DNA from: Berghia stephanieae
Lineage: Eukaryota; Mollusca; Gastropoda; Nudibranchia; Aeolidiidae
DNA length: 64,000 bases
Reading direction: 5' to 3'
Assembly (NCBI GenBank): GCA_034508935.3
Contig: CM067444.1
Span: 281,381 to 345,380, forward strand
Positions within the stretch are counted from its first letter, which is position 1. Each line of letters starts with the position of its first letter. This document shows positions 1 through 12,925 of this stretch, piece after piece. Made by a program: the position numbers and the translations under genes. The notes beneath the pieces are model-generated. The model saw only the letters and a program-made list of their open reading frames with translations. It was not told the DNA's origin and made no database searches.

Positions 1-511
1 AAAATGTCATTGTTTAATCAACTTGGAGTTGTTTAAAGTCGGTTTGCTACTAATAACGAAAGTCCAGACATAGAAAATGTCATTGTTTAATCAACGTGGA
101 GTTGTTTAAAGTCGGTTTGCTACCAATAATGAAAGTCCAGACATAGAAAATGTCATTGTTTAATTAACGTGGAGTTGTTTAAAGTCGGTTTGCTACCAAT
201 AACAAAAGTCCAGACACAGAAAATGTCATTGTTTATTCAACGTGGAGTTGTTTAAAGTCGGTCTGCTACCAATAACGAAAGTCCAGACATAGAAAATGTC
301 ATTGTTTAATCAACGTGGAGTTGTTTAAAGTCGGTTTGCTACCAATAACGAAAGTCCAGACATAGAAAATGTCATTGTTTAATCAACGTGGAGTTGTTTA
401 AAGTCGGTTTGCTACTAATAACGAAAGTCCAGACATAGAAAATGTCATTGTTTAATCAACGTGGAGTTGTTTAAAGTCGGTTTGCTACCAATAACGAAAG
501 TCCAGACATAG
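1..511. repeat. 73-bp tandem array, about 7 copies
   Basis: The unit beginning AAAATGTCATTGTTTAATCA recurs every 73 bases (1, 74, 147 and on), with only scattered single-base differences. The array starts before the window, so its full length is unknown. Bases 512-708 after it are unique sequence in which I recognise nothing. Confidence 0.95.
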
Positions 512-708
512 CAGAAAGACAATATTGGACATAAGCCCAATAACTCGCCTGGACAGCTCGATTGCATCAAAGTAAGTGACCATGCAGCCGTGCGATACCC
601 GAACAGCCTCTATCTGTCGTCAAGTGTGAATAACATCCGTTATTGTCATAACCTGTTGTGTTGTTTAAACAATGCTGAATCGATTACGATCGGCAACAAT
701 GGAACATG

Positions 709-1792
709 TGTAATAGAATGCCATTTTATTACTATTACTACTACGCCTTACTACTATAGGCTAGCATTCGTGTGTGTGTGTGTGTGTGCGTGTGTGTATA
801 TGTGTGTCTAACGCGGCAAGCAGTGATGCATGGGGGTAGTGTGTGTGAGCGTATGTGTGTATTCCGACAGGTATCTCTGATAACTAAGCAGAGTAGTATT
901 ATTATTATTGTCTTCCTTGTACTCGGTGTCGGTTGATACGTCTTTTTATTGATATATTTATTTCTCCTGTTCCAGTTAACTTTAAAAGACAAATTTACTC
1001 TCCTTAGATCGGGGATATCCATGCCTTCAAAATGTATATTTTATTTCTCTATACAATATTGATGTAATTCCAATATCTTCATTTTTATTTACAAACAAGC
1101 AACTCGCACACTGTTTATTCATGTGTTACACAATAACCAAATTGCTGTTGTACCCACCAATTTGTAAGAATATTATTATGATACCACATTTTCACCTGTA
1201 ACAGTTCATTTATTTGTATATGTTGCATTTTGTGATTTATTGCCATTTTATTTTAGCATGTCGAACACCCTCGCGGAATTCCCAATTTTCCTAAACATGC
1301 CCATCTATGATATTGTTGTGACGTAGGTGCTTTCCCTGGGGTCCGCGTCGATATTATTATATCATGCATTTTTCATATTTTGATGTTGTTTTGCTTTATT
1401 CAATAAACCTCAAACATTGAATAATTCGCCTTCTGACGTTCACTCCTTCAATAACCCTTTCTTTACGTGGGTGGTCGAGGAACCGGGGTTGACGAGGGAT
1501 CTAAACCACTGGACTGTGCGTGCTCATCACATGAAATCGCTGATCTTCATTTTCTTTACACTACTACTCCTACCACAGCTGAGAGACATAGCCGCAACCG
1601 GTCACATGAAATCATTGTCTCTCGGCTGCCTTTTACTTTACATGAAATCAGCTATCATCATTACTATTTCCTACTCTATCTCTATTTGAGCACCTCCACA
1701 GAACGGTTACGGTTCGGAACCCAAGTCGACTCTGCGACTGAGACCATCCACCTCTTTGTACGGTACTTCACCACACTCGTGATACCGTTACA
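709..1792 (+). repeat. 5' LTR of Gypsy-1
   Basis: This direct repeat matches 7756-8840 almost base for base. It has 5-bp inverted ends (TGTAA/TTACA). It carries a (GT)n stretch near its start and an AATAAA-type signal near 1400 (CAATAAACC). It is the presumed promoter and polyadenylation unit of the element. Confidence 0.95.
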
Positions 1793-1796
1793 AATT

Positions 1797-1814
1797 TGGC
1801 GCTGCGAGCAGGAT
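1797..1814 (+). other. Candidate primer binding site of Gypsy-1
   Basis: TGGCGCTGCGAGCAGGAT begins four bases after the 5' LTR. It starts with TGG, as expected for pairing to a tRNA 3' CCA end. The priming tRNA was not identified. Confidence 0.65.
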
Positions 1815-1861
1815 TCCATTTCAGAAGCCACAGCCTTTTGGAGACCTGCAGTATTTATCAT

Positions 1862-3190
1862 ATGCCAGCCACACGATCCGCAGCATCAGTAACACCACCA
1901 GAGCCAGAGATGTCAGCCATGGCCATGCACCGGATCTCTCCGACACCACTGCCAGTATTCCGGGGTCTAGAAGAAGAAGGCGGCTGTAACGACTTCATAG
2001 AGACAGCCAGAAGAACAATCCGTGCTTTCCAACTACCAGAAGGAGTGGCCACGGAATGGATCATCTCCTACCTCCAAGGACCTGCTCGGGAGGAGGTCTT
2101 GTCGCGCCCTGCTGATGAACGATCCACCGGCGACCAAGTCTTGAATATACTCGCCACAACCTTCAGGACGAGAGATAGCGCTCTCGGGGTCATTCGGCAG
2201 TTTCACCTTCGTCGACAGGGCACTACAGAGTCCCTGCTGGAGTATGCCCAAGCACTAACCTCAATGTCGACAAGGGCCAACGCAGAAGCTCCGGATGCCG
2301 TCCCCAGTTGGGTGCTGAAGGACCGGTTCGTAGACGGCGTATCTTCATCTGCGCTGAAGAAACATTTGAGGGACTATGCTCAGCAAAATAGACAAGCATC
2401 ATTCTACACCCTACGAGAGGAGGCTAGGAGATGGATCCAGGATAACCCGGAGTGCTGCTACGTGGAGCAAGTGACCGCCGGCCAAATAGAAGAGTTACGT
2501 GCCACTGTGGCCGCTCTGACTGCCCGCCTGACAGAAGACGATGTTAATCGACCTCAGCCCATGCCCAGTCGACCTTCAATAAACCGGCAGAGGATAAGTT
2601 GTACCTGGTGCAGCAGAACGGGTCACGATGAAACACAATGCCGGACAAAACAGAGGTATATGTCCAGTAGACCTCAGTTTCAGGACCGACGTGACCGAAA
2701 GACCAATAATCCGGTGCCCCGTTGGCCGGATAGCCCCCGTGGTCCGGTGCCCCGTTGGCCGGACCTAGACCGAGAGACCAATAATCCGGTGCCCCGTTGG
2801 CCGGATAGCCCCCGTGGTCCGGTGCCCCGTTGGCCGGATAGCCCCCGTGGTCCGGTGCCCCGTTGGCCGGATAGCCCCGTGGTCCGGTGCCCCGTTGGCC
2901 GGACCTAGACCGAGAGACCAATAATCCGGTGCCCCGTTGGCCGGATAGCCCCCGTGGTCCGGTGCCCGTTGGCCGGACAGTGACCGAGAAACTGAGACCA
3001 ATAATCCGGTGCCCCAATGGCCGGATAGTGCCCCTGCTAAGTCTCGAAATCCGGTGCACCGTTGGCCGGAATCTTACAGTCCGAAACATAACGCTCGTAG
3101 ACCAAAGTCTCGAGAGGTCCGTGGGAAATGTTATGCCGCAGCAGTGTTGGAACCTGAAGTTCAAGATGTGGGAAACCAGGGAAACTACTA
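1862..3190 (+). mobile_element. gag region of Gypsy-1
   Basis: The translated region has a gag-like helical part containing LEYAQALTSMS-type sequence. A CCHC knuckle (CTWCSRTGHDETQC, near 2600-2640) follows. After the knuckle comes a tandem repeat of a 33-base unit, from about 2700 to 3060, encoding PVPRWPDSPRG-like 11-residue steps. The repeat is unusual for a gag C-terminus. This is a fossil copy; the reading frame is not continuous through to pol. Confidence 0.8.
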
Positions 3191-6100
3191 ACCCCGTCGT
3201 TCCAACTCAGACTGTAGCGGCGGGGGTAAAGTCATCCGACCTCATTGGAGACCGACCTGTGACGACCATTGCCTTGAACAATCAGCCAGTGGATGCACTC
3301 ATTGACACTGGTAGTCAAGTATCCACCATAACCAGTCGATGGGCAACCAGTCATCTCGACAGCGACATCATCAAGACTAACTTTTTGAAACTGAAAGCCG
3401 CCAACGGACTGCCGATACCATATGATGGCATCATTATCACCGATGTCTGCTTGTTCAGAGAGTGGTTCCGAGATGTGCCTTTCCTTGTACTACCCGATGA
3501 CCATCCCAGAGACACCCTTGCCTGCTGGGAATGAATTTGCTCGCCCGCTGCCAGTCCCTGCCTGCCAACCTCGGTGCCATATTGAGTCAGACGAAATGCC
3601 ACCTCAGATTGCCAACCGGCCCTTTACAGCCAAAGTTATCGCCAGACAGCAGATACCGCCCTGTTCAATGGCTACCGTACAAGTCTCGTATCCTGCCTGC
3701 CTGACCAACACAGAATGTTTACTACTGGCCACTCCCTGACGACTGCATTGCCTAAAGGTCTACTCCTAGTTCCAACAGTGGGATGTACCAGAAATAAACT
3801 CTTCGTACGCGTTGCCAACTTGTCTCCAGAACACGTTATCATTGACTCAAAGACACCGATTGCCAATCTTGAAATAGCCGATTCCGTTGAGAATGAAGAG
3901 CCGCTGAAACTCACAGTCACCTGCAACGAGATCCACGTCGACAAAAAGCCATCAAATCAACACTCTACGGCGACTAGGTTAGAACCCACAATTCGAAGTC
4001 AGCTGCCACCTCCCAAGTCGAAATTGGCGGAAACGACAGGCAGAGACAACTGCTTGGCGACCTCATAAAAGAGTACCACCATATTTTTGCCAGAGACGAT
4101 GCTGACATTGGGTTCACAAACGTTACCACCCACCGAATCCCAACAGTAGACCAGACTCCAGTATCACAGCCTTACCGTCGTATCTCCCCCACTATGCTCC
4201 AAGAGGTACGGCAACATCTTCAACAGCTCAAGACCAACAACATCATAATCGAAAGTCATAGCCCGTATGCGTCCCCTGTTGTACTGGTTCGGAAGAAAGA
4301 TGGGAGCCTCAGATTGTGTGTCGACTACAGAAGGCTTAACGCCAAGACGTTTGGGGATGCCTACCCCTTCCTCGTATTCAGGAGTCGTTTGACGCCTTGG
4401 CTGGTGCCCGATATTTTTCGACAATTGATCTTGCCTCCGGTTACCACCAGATTTCAATGCACCCTGACGACCAGCACAAGACTGCATTCACCACTCCTTT
4501 TGGTCTTTACGAGTTCACAAGAATGCCTTTTGGTTTGACTTCTGCACCCGCAACTTTCCAGCGCCTGATGCAACGAGTGATGTCAGACTTTCTGTTCGAG
4601 CACCTCCTAGTGTACCTTGACGACCTCCTGGTGTACTCCAAAACCTTTGAAGACCACCTCTGTCACCTCCGACGTGTGTTTCAACGGATAGAAGCCACAG
4701 GTCTCAAACTACGCCCAGAAAAATGCCAGTTTCTGCCAGCCCAAGTCAGCTACCTAGGGCACACAATTTCCCCAGTGGTATTGCCTGCGAGTCCGATAAA
4801 GTACAGAAGGTGAAGGACTGGCCAGTTCCAAGAAACACTACTCAACTCAGATCCTTTCTTGGTTTTGCTTCATACTACCGTCGTTTTGTCAAAGACTTTG
4901 CCAAAATAGCAGGACCACTCCATGATCTCGTTACTGATAACAACAAAGAACAAGGGAGACGTCGTGGTTCCATCATCCGCTCGTGGCATGAGATACATCA
5001 GTCAGCGTTCCAGTCCTTGAAAGATGCCATCACCTCGTCTCCGACTCTTGGATATGCAGATTTCCACAAGCCGTTTTTGGTCCAGACCGATGCCAGTGAA
5101 CAGGGTTTGGGTGCCATCTTGTCACAAAAACAAGAAGATGGTACTATCAAACCCATAGCTTTCGCAAGCCGACGCCTCCGTCCTGCTGAGAAGAATTACT
5201 ATCACAGCCATCATAGCAGTTACAAGTTGGAGTTCCTGGCCATGAAGTGGGCGATCGCAGATAAATTCAGACACTACCTGATCAGCAATGAATTCGTCGT
5301 CCTGACTGACAACAATGCACTGACGTATTATGAGACCGCAAAACTTGGTGCCATCGAACAACGTTGGGCGGCGCAGCTTTCGGCATTTAAGTTCAAGGTT
5401 CAGTATGTTCCCGGAAAACTAAATCCAGCTGATCCACTCTCCAGAGACCCTGTCTGTGCGACTGTCAAGATTGCCATCGATTCGCCGTCCAGCCAGTTAT
5501 TCCCATCTATCGATGAAAAATTTCCTTGGTGTAATTCGTCTCCCTGCCAGCTACCCTATCAGTTCTGTGTGCTGAGACTTCCTGTGACATCCAGTCGACC
5601 CCAGATGCTGAGACGTGGCCGAACTCTAACGATCTGGTCACCTTGCAGACAAACGATAAAGTCATTGGTCCAGTGATGTCAACCTTCCCAGAAAAACCGC
5701 CGAAGTCAGCATGCTGTCCTGCTGTAAAAGCACTGATACGTGAATACCCAAAACTACATAAAGATGAGAACGGCATACTGCGACGACGAATACAGACGGA
5801 AGCCGGCCCTGTGGACCAACTTGTTGTGCCCAAAAGTTTGCAGCAGAAGACCATATCTCTCCTACATGACAGAATGGGGCACCAAGGTTTCGATCGGACT
5901 TTCAAGCTGATCCAAACACGGGGATACTGGCCTCAAATGACTCAACACGTCAAAGACCATTTGAAAAATTGCCAACGATGTCTAATCTCACGCCCTCAGA
6001 CGATCCATACGCCATCGGCTCACATATCGGCCACGCGACCTATGGAGATTGTAGCAATCGACTTCACCAAACTTGAGATGGCGTCAAGTGGCATAGAAGA

Positions 6101-7345
6101 TGTTCTTGTAATTACGGACGTCTTCACCAAGTTCACACAAGCGGTCCCTACCAGAAACCAGAAAGCATCTACCGTTGCAGACGCCCTCATAAAACACTGG
6201 TTCACTCGATACGGCATACCAGAAAGAGTACACAGTGACAGAGGAAGAAGTTTTGAGGCTGACGTGATTTATGAACTACTGAAACGATACAACGTGGAGA
6301 AGAGTCGGACCAGCCCTTACCACCCGCAGGGAAATGGCCAATGTGAGAGGTTCAACCGAACCATGCACCAGCTACTGAGAAGTCTAGCCAAAGAAGAGCA
6401 GCACAGGTGGCCGAATCACCTTGACGATCTAATCATGATATATAACTCTACGCCACATTCGACGACTGGATTTACCCCTTACCGCTTGATGTTTGGCAGA
6501 GAAAATCGGTTGGATGTGGATATCTTCCTTCAGTCACCAGCCGGCAACGCCCTAAAGACAGAACGCGATACAGCCAGAGCGAGGGAAAAGGCTTTGCACT
6601 CTGAAATCCAACGAAGAAAACATACAGATAAGAGAGCAAAACCTCTGACGTTCCAGCCAGGGGACCTTGTCCTAGTCAAATATCATGGAACTGGGCGAAA
6701 CGAGATGCAGCACTCTTACAACGAAGAGATACACAAAGTGCTGAAAAGACTACACCCGGATACCGATGTATATGCTTTGCGACGCCTCAAGGATAACGTC
6801 ACGTTGAGGAGACATGTCCGAGAGCTTAAAATGGTGCCTGACCAACCCGAGATGATCCATGTGCCTGTGCCCGAGACGAACCATGTGCCTGTCCGACCCG
6901 AGACGACCCGTGTCCATGTCCCTGAGATGACCCGTGTGCCTGTGCCCGAGACGAACCATGTGCCTGTCCGACCCGAGATGACCCGTATGCCTGTGCCCGA
7001 GACGAACCATGTGCCCGAGGTGACCCGTATGCCTGTGCCCGAGACGAACCATGTGCCTGTCCGACCCGAGATGACCCGTGTCCATGTGCCGAGATGACCC
7101 GTGTCCATGTGCCCGAGGTGACCCGTATGCCTGAGTCCGAGACGAACCATGTGCCTGTCCGACCCGAGATGACCCGTGTCCATGTGCCCGAGATGACCCG
7201 TGTCCCCAACCAGATGGAGCCTCGTCCCCCTGATGGCCATGCAACTACTCGAAGACATCGTCTTGTGGTGACCAGTACATCCCAACTGCCTAGGCGTTCC
7301 AGGCGACATAAAACCCGTCGTGCATCGTGTGAGTGCTGTCGTTAA
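3190..7345 (+). mobile_element. pol region of Gypsy-1 (PR-RT-RNase H-IN)
   Basis: Parts in order: aspartic protease (ALIDTGSQVSTI, about 3290); reverse transcriptase (VRKKDGSLRLCVDYRRLN near 4290, YLDD near 4615); RNase H (QTDASEQGLGAIL near 5085); integrase zinc domain (GHQGF...CQRC, 5880-5975); integrase core (6050-6400, ending with the HPQGNGQCERFNRT block). The C-terminal tail, 6840-7210, is a tandem repeat encoding VPETNHVPVRPEMTR-like units. Integrase lies after RNase H, the standard Ty3/gypsy order. The copy has several breaks. Confidence 0.9.
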
Positions 7346-7742
7346 TTATAATGCCCTCTAACACACTAAGAATGTGTTCTATGTACAATTTTAATCTTGT
7401 TTTTTTTATTATTTTTTTTTTGTTTTTTTTTTTACGATTGTTCAATTTTGTCCAATTAATTAAGAACGTTTCTTTGAAGAAATAGCAATGACAAGTGCGT
7501 TTGTGTATGATTTTAACCTGTATAATTTTTGGTGCTTTATGAGCACATTACTGAACTGTTTAAATTTATTTAATTATTTTAGTACGTTTCCTTAAAGAAA
7601 TAACTGACAATACTTTGTAAGTGCATAATTATAATCTTTATTATTCTGTGGCGCTTTAGGCCCGTTGTACCTTTCGTAACCTTACACTAATGAACTGTTT
7701 GATTTTATTTAATTAATGTTCTATGAGGACATAGAACGGTTC

Positions 7743-7755
7743 GAGCTGGGGGATA
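7743..7755 (+). other. Polypurine tract of Gypsy-1
   Basis: A purine-rich stretch (GAGCTGGGGGATA) directly precedes the 3' LTR, where plus-strand priming occurs in LTR elements. Confidence 0.65.
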
Positions 7756-8840
7756 TGTAATAGAATGCCATTTTATTACTATTACTACTACGCCTTACTA
7801 CTATAGGCTAGCATTCGTGTGTGTGTGTGTGTGTGCGTGTGTGTATATGTGTGTCTAACGCGGCAAGCAGTGATGCATGGGGGTAGTGTGTGTGAGCGTA
7901 TGTGTGTATTCCGACAGGTATCTCTGATAACTAAGCAGAGTAGTATTATTATTATTGTCTTCCTTGTACTCGGTGTCGGTTGATACGTCTTTTTATTGAT
8001 ATATTTATTTCTCCTGTTCCAGTTAACTTTAAAAGACAAATTTACTCTCCTTAGATCGGGGATATCCATGCCTTCAAAATGTATATTTTATTTCTCTATA
8101 CAATATTGATGTAATTCCAATATCTTCATTTTTATTTACAAACAAGCAACTCGCACACTGTTTATTCATGTGTTACACAATAACCAAATTGCTGTTGTAC
8201 CCACCAATTTGTAAGAATATTATTATGATACCACATTTTCACCTGTAACAGTTCATTTATTTGTATATGTTGCATTTTGTGATTTATTGCCATTTTATTT
8301 TAGCATGTCGAACACCCTCGCGGGAATTCCCAATTTTCCTAAACATGCCCATCTATGATATTGTTGTGACGTAGGTGCTTTCCCTGGGGTCCGCGTCGAT
8401 ATTATTATATCATGCATTTTTCATATTTTGATGTTGTTTTGCTTTATTCAATAAACCTCAAACATTGAATAATTCGCCTTCTGACGTTCACTCCTTCAAT
8501 AACCCTTTCTTTACGTGGGTGGTCGAGGAACCGGGGTTGACGAGGGATCTAAACCACTGGACTGTGTGTGCTCATCACATGAAATCGCTGATCTTCATTT
8601 TCTTTACACTACTACTCCTACCACAGCTGAGAGACATAGCCGCAACCGGTCACATGAAATCATTGTCTCTCGGCTGCCTTTTACTTTACATGAAATCAGC
8701 TATCATCATTACTATTTCCTACTCTATCTCTATTTGAGCACCTCCACAGAACGGTTACGGTTCGGAACCCAAGTCGACTCTGCGACTGAGACCATCCACC
8801 TCTTTGTACGGTACTTCACCACACTCGTGATACCGTTACA
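7756..8840 (+). repeat. 3' LTR of Gypsy-1
   Basis: This is a near-identical copy of 709-1792. I counted one substitution and one single-base length difference over about 1085 bases. The CATG target duplication follows immediately. Confidence 0.95.
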
Positions 8841-8892
8841 CATGTGTGAATGTGAGTGTGAACACACGAGGCGATAATAGCCTACTGAATAG

Positions 8893-9312
8893 TTGTTTGT
8901 TTTTTGTTTTGTTTTGTTTTTAAGGCTTTTATGGCGATTACAACACTTTTAGGTCATATCAGCGCCTTAAAAAAATAATAAGAAAATGGGATAGTAAAAA
9001 GTTCTAGAGTTACAATTAAAGCACCGTAGAAAAGGAAAGACAAAAGGGAATTGGTTCAAAGAGGAAACAGGTTAGATTTCAAGAGCACACTATCAAAGTA
9101 CTTAGTTTGAGATCACCTAAAGTCTCATCCAGACACAAGCACAGGTTCCCACTAAGAGGAATACACTCAAATGTTTACAAATCATATAATAATATGTATA
9201 CAAAACATAATATAGTGCATAACAGAGAGAGGATTTACAAGGAAAAAATATCATCTCCCAAAACTGACTATACATTTGACTGTTTCCCTTTCAGCCAGAG
9301 TATCCGGCCTGT
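8893..9312 (-). repeat. SINE A copy 1, truncated at its 5' end
   Basis: This is a copy of the ~500-bp dispersed family, read on the minus strand. It has the T-rich (A-tail) edge at left, then TTACGGC-like and GGTCATATCAGCGCC sequence, then the TCTAG-TTACAATTAAAGCACC core. Similarity fades near 9312, before the CCCACCCAG end seen in full copies. Confidence 0.8.
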
Positions 9313-10123
9313 CACTCACCAAAGGACCAGTTACAGCAGTAGATTACAACTGGTGAGACTAGAAGAAAAACAAAAACGCAATTCAAACGGTCAAACGGGC
9401 GATTTTGCGTGATGAGTAGAGTATTGGTTAATGTCAATGGACCTTTCTAAAGATGCAGTTTTTATTATTTCACCAGCACTGCTGGTAAATTGCATAGGTG
9501 TAGTACCCTGGCAAAGCACATTATTTTCATTTTGACCAGAATTTTAAAAAGAACGAATTTTAGGCTAAATGATACAGATGAATCTACATATTCTCAACAC
9601 TTTGAAAGTCAACTCATATCAGGATTCTACTGTATTGATAAACTAAGATAACCTCCAATACCGTCTAAAACTCCCTTAACTTAAGAAAAATGTTTGGGCG
9701 TTGGATGTTTTGATTTATCTGTATTTGAACAGAGCAAAAAAAATTTAAACGTGTTTTCTCCAGTGTACGCCAGACACTTCCCAGTGACATAATACTAAGT
9801 AAATAACTTTATCGGCCCATCCCACAATTTAATTATGAAATCTTAACGAATTCTGTGGTCACAGATTGTACTGTAAGTCTTCCATTGAACATCATGTCCC
9901 CTATTTGGTGTGTCGTTGAATTTTTACAAATGTACACATGCGAGAGACCACTGGTCTGTATTACACACTTAATCTATCCAGAAGACACGAATTACTCACC
10001 TCACCAATCAACGACTGTCACCATCACCACCACCACCACCACCACATTTTAACAACACCATAACCATCATCATCGCCACAATCATCTTTGAGGTTTTATT
10101 CATAAAATGTCCACGATGAGGTT

Positions 10124-10125
<2 letters not shown>
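9313..10125. other. Unique sequence, no gene seen
   Basis: AT-rich sequence with no conserved protein, RNA gene or repeat that I recognise. A short (CAC)n tract lies near 10020-10047. Confidence 0.6.
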
Positions 10126-10761
<636 letters not shown>

Positions 10762-10903
10762 ACATCTCCAGAGATAGAGGCGCAGCAGATGCTAATAAAC
10801 GGCGGGGGGGGGGGGGGATATTGTGTGGGTGTGGGAGAAGGGAGGGGGGAGGAGGGGTGTCCATGATGATGTTGGCAACGCCACTACCACATTATCTCAT
10901 TCG

Positions 10904-11055
10904 TCTGTGGTGTTTCATTCATCCTGTTTTGTTGATAAAGGGGAAACCCGAAACGTCCATTTATCTGTTTCGAATATCAAATTGAAGCTTATTTTGAATT
11001 TCACATTGTTAATTTATATCTTCGAGCTTCGAGCAGCACCATTGACATTAGTGAG
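10904..11055 (+). repeat. Dispersed repeat B with hammerhead-like core
   Basis: GTTTCATTCATC, TTGATAAAGGGGAAACCCG, AAACGTC and CTTCGAGCTTCGAGCAGCA are shared in the same order with 21977-22115. The stretch TTGATAAA-GGG-GAAA-CCC-GAAAC resembles a type I hammerhead ribozyme core, but two invariant core positions differ, so an active ribozyme is unlikely. Confidence 0.6.
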
Positions 11056-11154
11056 TAGCATGCATAAGCCTTCAATAGCCCGTGGCTTTTTCCCGCCATT
11101 TATCATCACATGTTCATGTGGCACAAGCGCTACTTGAGCAGGCTTTTTGTTTCA

Positions 11155-11716
11155 GTTTCACTTTGCCCCACCAAAGGAACACACCTCTGTTCACTTTGCC
11201 CCACCAATGGAACACACCTCTGTTCACTTTGCCCCACCAATGGAACACACCTCTGTTCACTTTGCCCCACCAATGGAACACACCTCTGTTCACTTTGCCC
11301 CACCAATGGAACACACCTCTGTTCACTTTGCCCACCAATGGAACACACCTCTGTTCACTTTGCCCCACCAATGGAACACACCTCTGTTCACTTTGCCCCA
11401 CCAATAGAACACACCTCTGTTCACTTTGCCCCACAATGGAACACACCTCTGTTCACTTTGCCCCACCAATGGAACACACCTCTGTTCACTTTGCCCCACC
11501 AATGGAACACACCTCTGTTCACTTTGCCCCACCAATGGAACACACCTCTGTTCACTTTGCCCCACCAATGGAACACACCTCTGTTCACTTTGCCCCACCA
11601 ATGGAACACACCTCTGTTCACTTTGCCCCACCAATGGAACACACCTCTGTTCACTTTGCCCCACCAATGGAACACACCTCTGTTCACTTTGCCCCACCAA
11701 TGGAACACACCTCTGA
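11155..11716. repeat. 33-bp minisatellite, about 17 copies
   Basis: The unit contains TTTGCCCCACCAATGGAACA plus CACCTCTGTTCAC. Because 33 is divisible by 3, several frames stay open on both strands. There is no sign of a real protein. Confidence 0.97.
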
Positions 11717-11745
11717 ATCGTTTGTACCTCAGTTCAATACCAACC

Positions 11746-12053
11746 GGCTATGTGGTCCAGTGGTATGACACTCGCTTTCGGATCGGAAGGTCCTGGGTTC
11801 GAGCCTCACTCAGAGCATAGTTAGTCATTGGAGAAGGCTCTTTACTCACATTCTCTCGCGGTACTCAGGTGTAAAATGAGTGCCTGGCCGTTAACAGCGT
11901 TGTCTCTGTCCGAAAAATTTGTAACATCGCCTAACAGGCGTCATGTCCCGTCCTAAATGTTAAATGTTGCTGTTGGTCAGGGACCCCTTGTAAAGCACTT
12001 TGAGCACATTTAGTGGATATTGCGCTATATAAAAGCTCATTTTGAGATTTTGA
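11746..12053 (+). repeat. SINE C, tRNA-derived, full-length copy
   Basis: The head is tRNA-like, with an A box (TGGTCCAGTGG) and a B box (GGTTCGAGCC) about 35 bases apart. The body ends in AAAGCACTTTGAGC...GCGCTATATAAAAGCTC. That tail type, a paired AAGCGCTT/AGCGCTATATAAA motif, is common in SINEs mobilised by L2/CR1-like LINEs. Other copies: 22709-22915, 26900-27200, 33958-34205, 36250-36552, 60553-60655. Confidence 0.85.
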
Positions 12054-12782
12054 GACCTATGCCAGTAAGAGATAAGATATAAATAAAAAACAAAACAATA
12101 ATCAAAGTCGCAATAAAAGAAATTGTTTGAATATTGAAAAAGAGATACAATTTTTCAACATGTCAACAAATAACTTATAATTATTATCTTTAAATAATCT
12201 AAAAAAAATAAATAAGTAAATAAGCAACAAAACAAACAAACAAAATATCAGAATCTCTTGAATAATGTTTCAAAACAATTTTGATTACAATGAAATGAAA
12301 CTCCACAGTATAACAAAATAAGCATGTGTGTACAGTGACTCTTTAAAATCTCTCATAGTTCATGTCTGGTACGAGTAGCTTTAAAATCTCTCATAGTTCA
12401 TGTCTGGTACGAGTAGCTAGAGAAACACAAATTAAACATGATTATTTGATGGATATGGACTAATATTTATTTTTAAAATATTTTATATAAGGAATAAACA
12501 ACATTGGAGCAAAACATACTTTAAAAGTTAATATTTTCAATTATACAAAAATGATAAGTAGATGAAAAATAAATATGGAATTGTTTGATAAATATATTAT
12601 ACTCGTTGATAACAATAACAATTTACATACATGTCACGTGTGCCACTCCAATAACCAATTAGGAAAATTCATTAAAATGGAAAATGCAAATGCTGGAATA
12701 TTAACGAAATATCTGTTTTCTGTAAATCCAGACTACATCTATTGTTTCTTTGATTTTTGTCTACCTCCGTTCATGATGACTA
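12054..12782. other. AT-rich sequence with a 40-bp duplication
   Basis: No gene recognised. A 40-base segment starting CTTTAAAATCTCTCATAGTT is present twice in tandem (about 12339-12418). Confidence 0.6.
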
Positions 12783-12905
12783 TAAATGTAATAGTAACGA
12801 TAGTACAATAAATGTATAACAATAAATGTAATAGTACCGATATAACAATAAATGTAATAGTAACGATATAACAATAAATGTAATAGTAACGATATAACAA
12901 TATTC
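12783..12905. repeat. 26-bp tandem repeat, about 4.5 copies
   Basis: The unit AATAAATGTAATAGTAACGA plus TATAAC repeats with minor changes. Confidence 0.9.
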
Positions 12906-12925
12906 CTACTAACCTGCATGGCATT

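Larger units (their letters stand above)
709..8840 (+). mobile_element. Ty3/gypsy LTR retrotransposon (Gypsy-1), young, coding part broken
   Basis: This is an 8.1-kb element with LTRs of about 1084 bp that start TGTAA and end TTACA, flanked by a 4-bp duplication CATG (705-708 and 8841-8844). The inside follows the usual order: primer binding site, gag with a CCHC zinc knuckle, DTGS protease, reverse transcriptase with YLDD, RNase H, and an HHCC integrase after RNase H. No envelope gene or chromodomain was recognised. The two LTRs differ at only about two positions, so the insertion is very recent. The coding region is nevertheless interrupted at roughly half a dozen points, so this copy looks non-autonomous. 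Clade within Ty3/gypsy was not assigned. Confidence 0.95.

Noticed and set aside
590-811. A 73-codon plus-strand frame before and into the first LTR
   Set aside because: It ends in (GT)n sequence of the LTR, has no conserved pattern and crosses the insertion boundary.
11082-11820. Several overlapping ~100-236-codon frames
   Set aside because: All derive from the 33-bp minisatellite and are open on both strands.
11746-11820. Possible tRNA gene
   Set aside because: The A and B boxes are present, but the cloverleaf is imperfect and the same head occurs with one shared body at several places. It is a SINE head. The same reasoning applies at 14.3, 24.9, 27.1, 33.4, 35.6, 57.7 and 60.6 kb.
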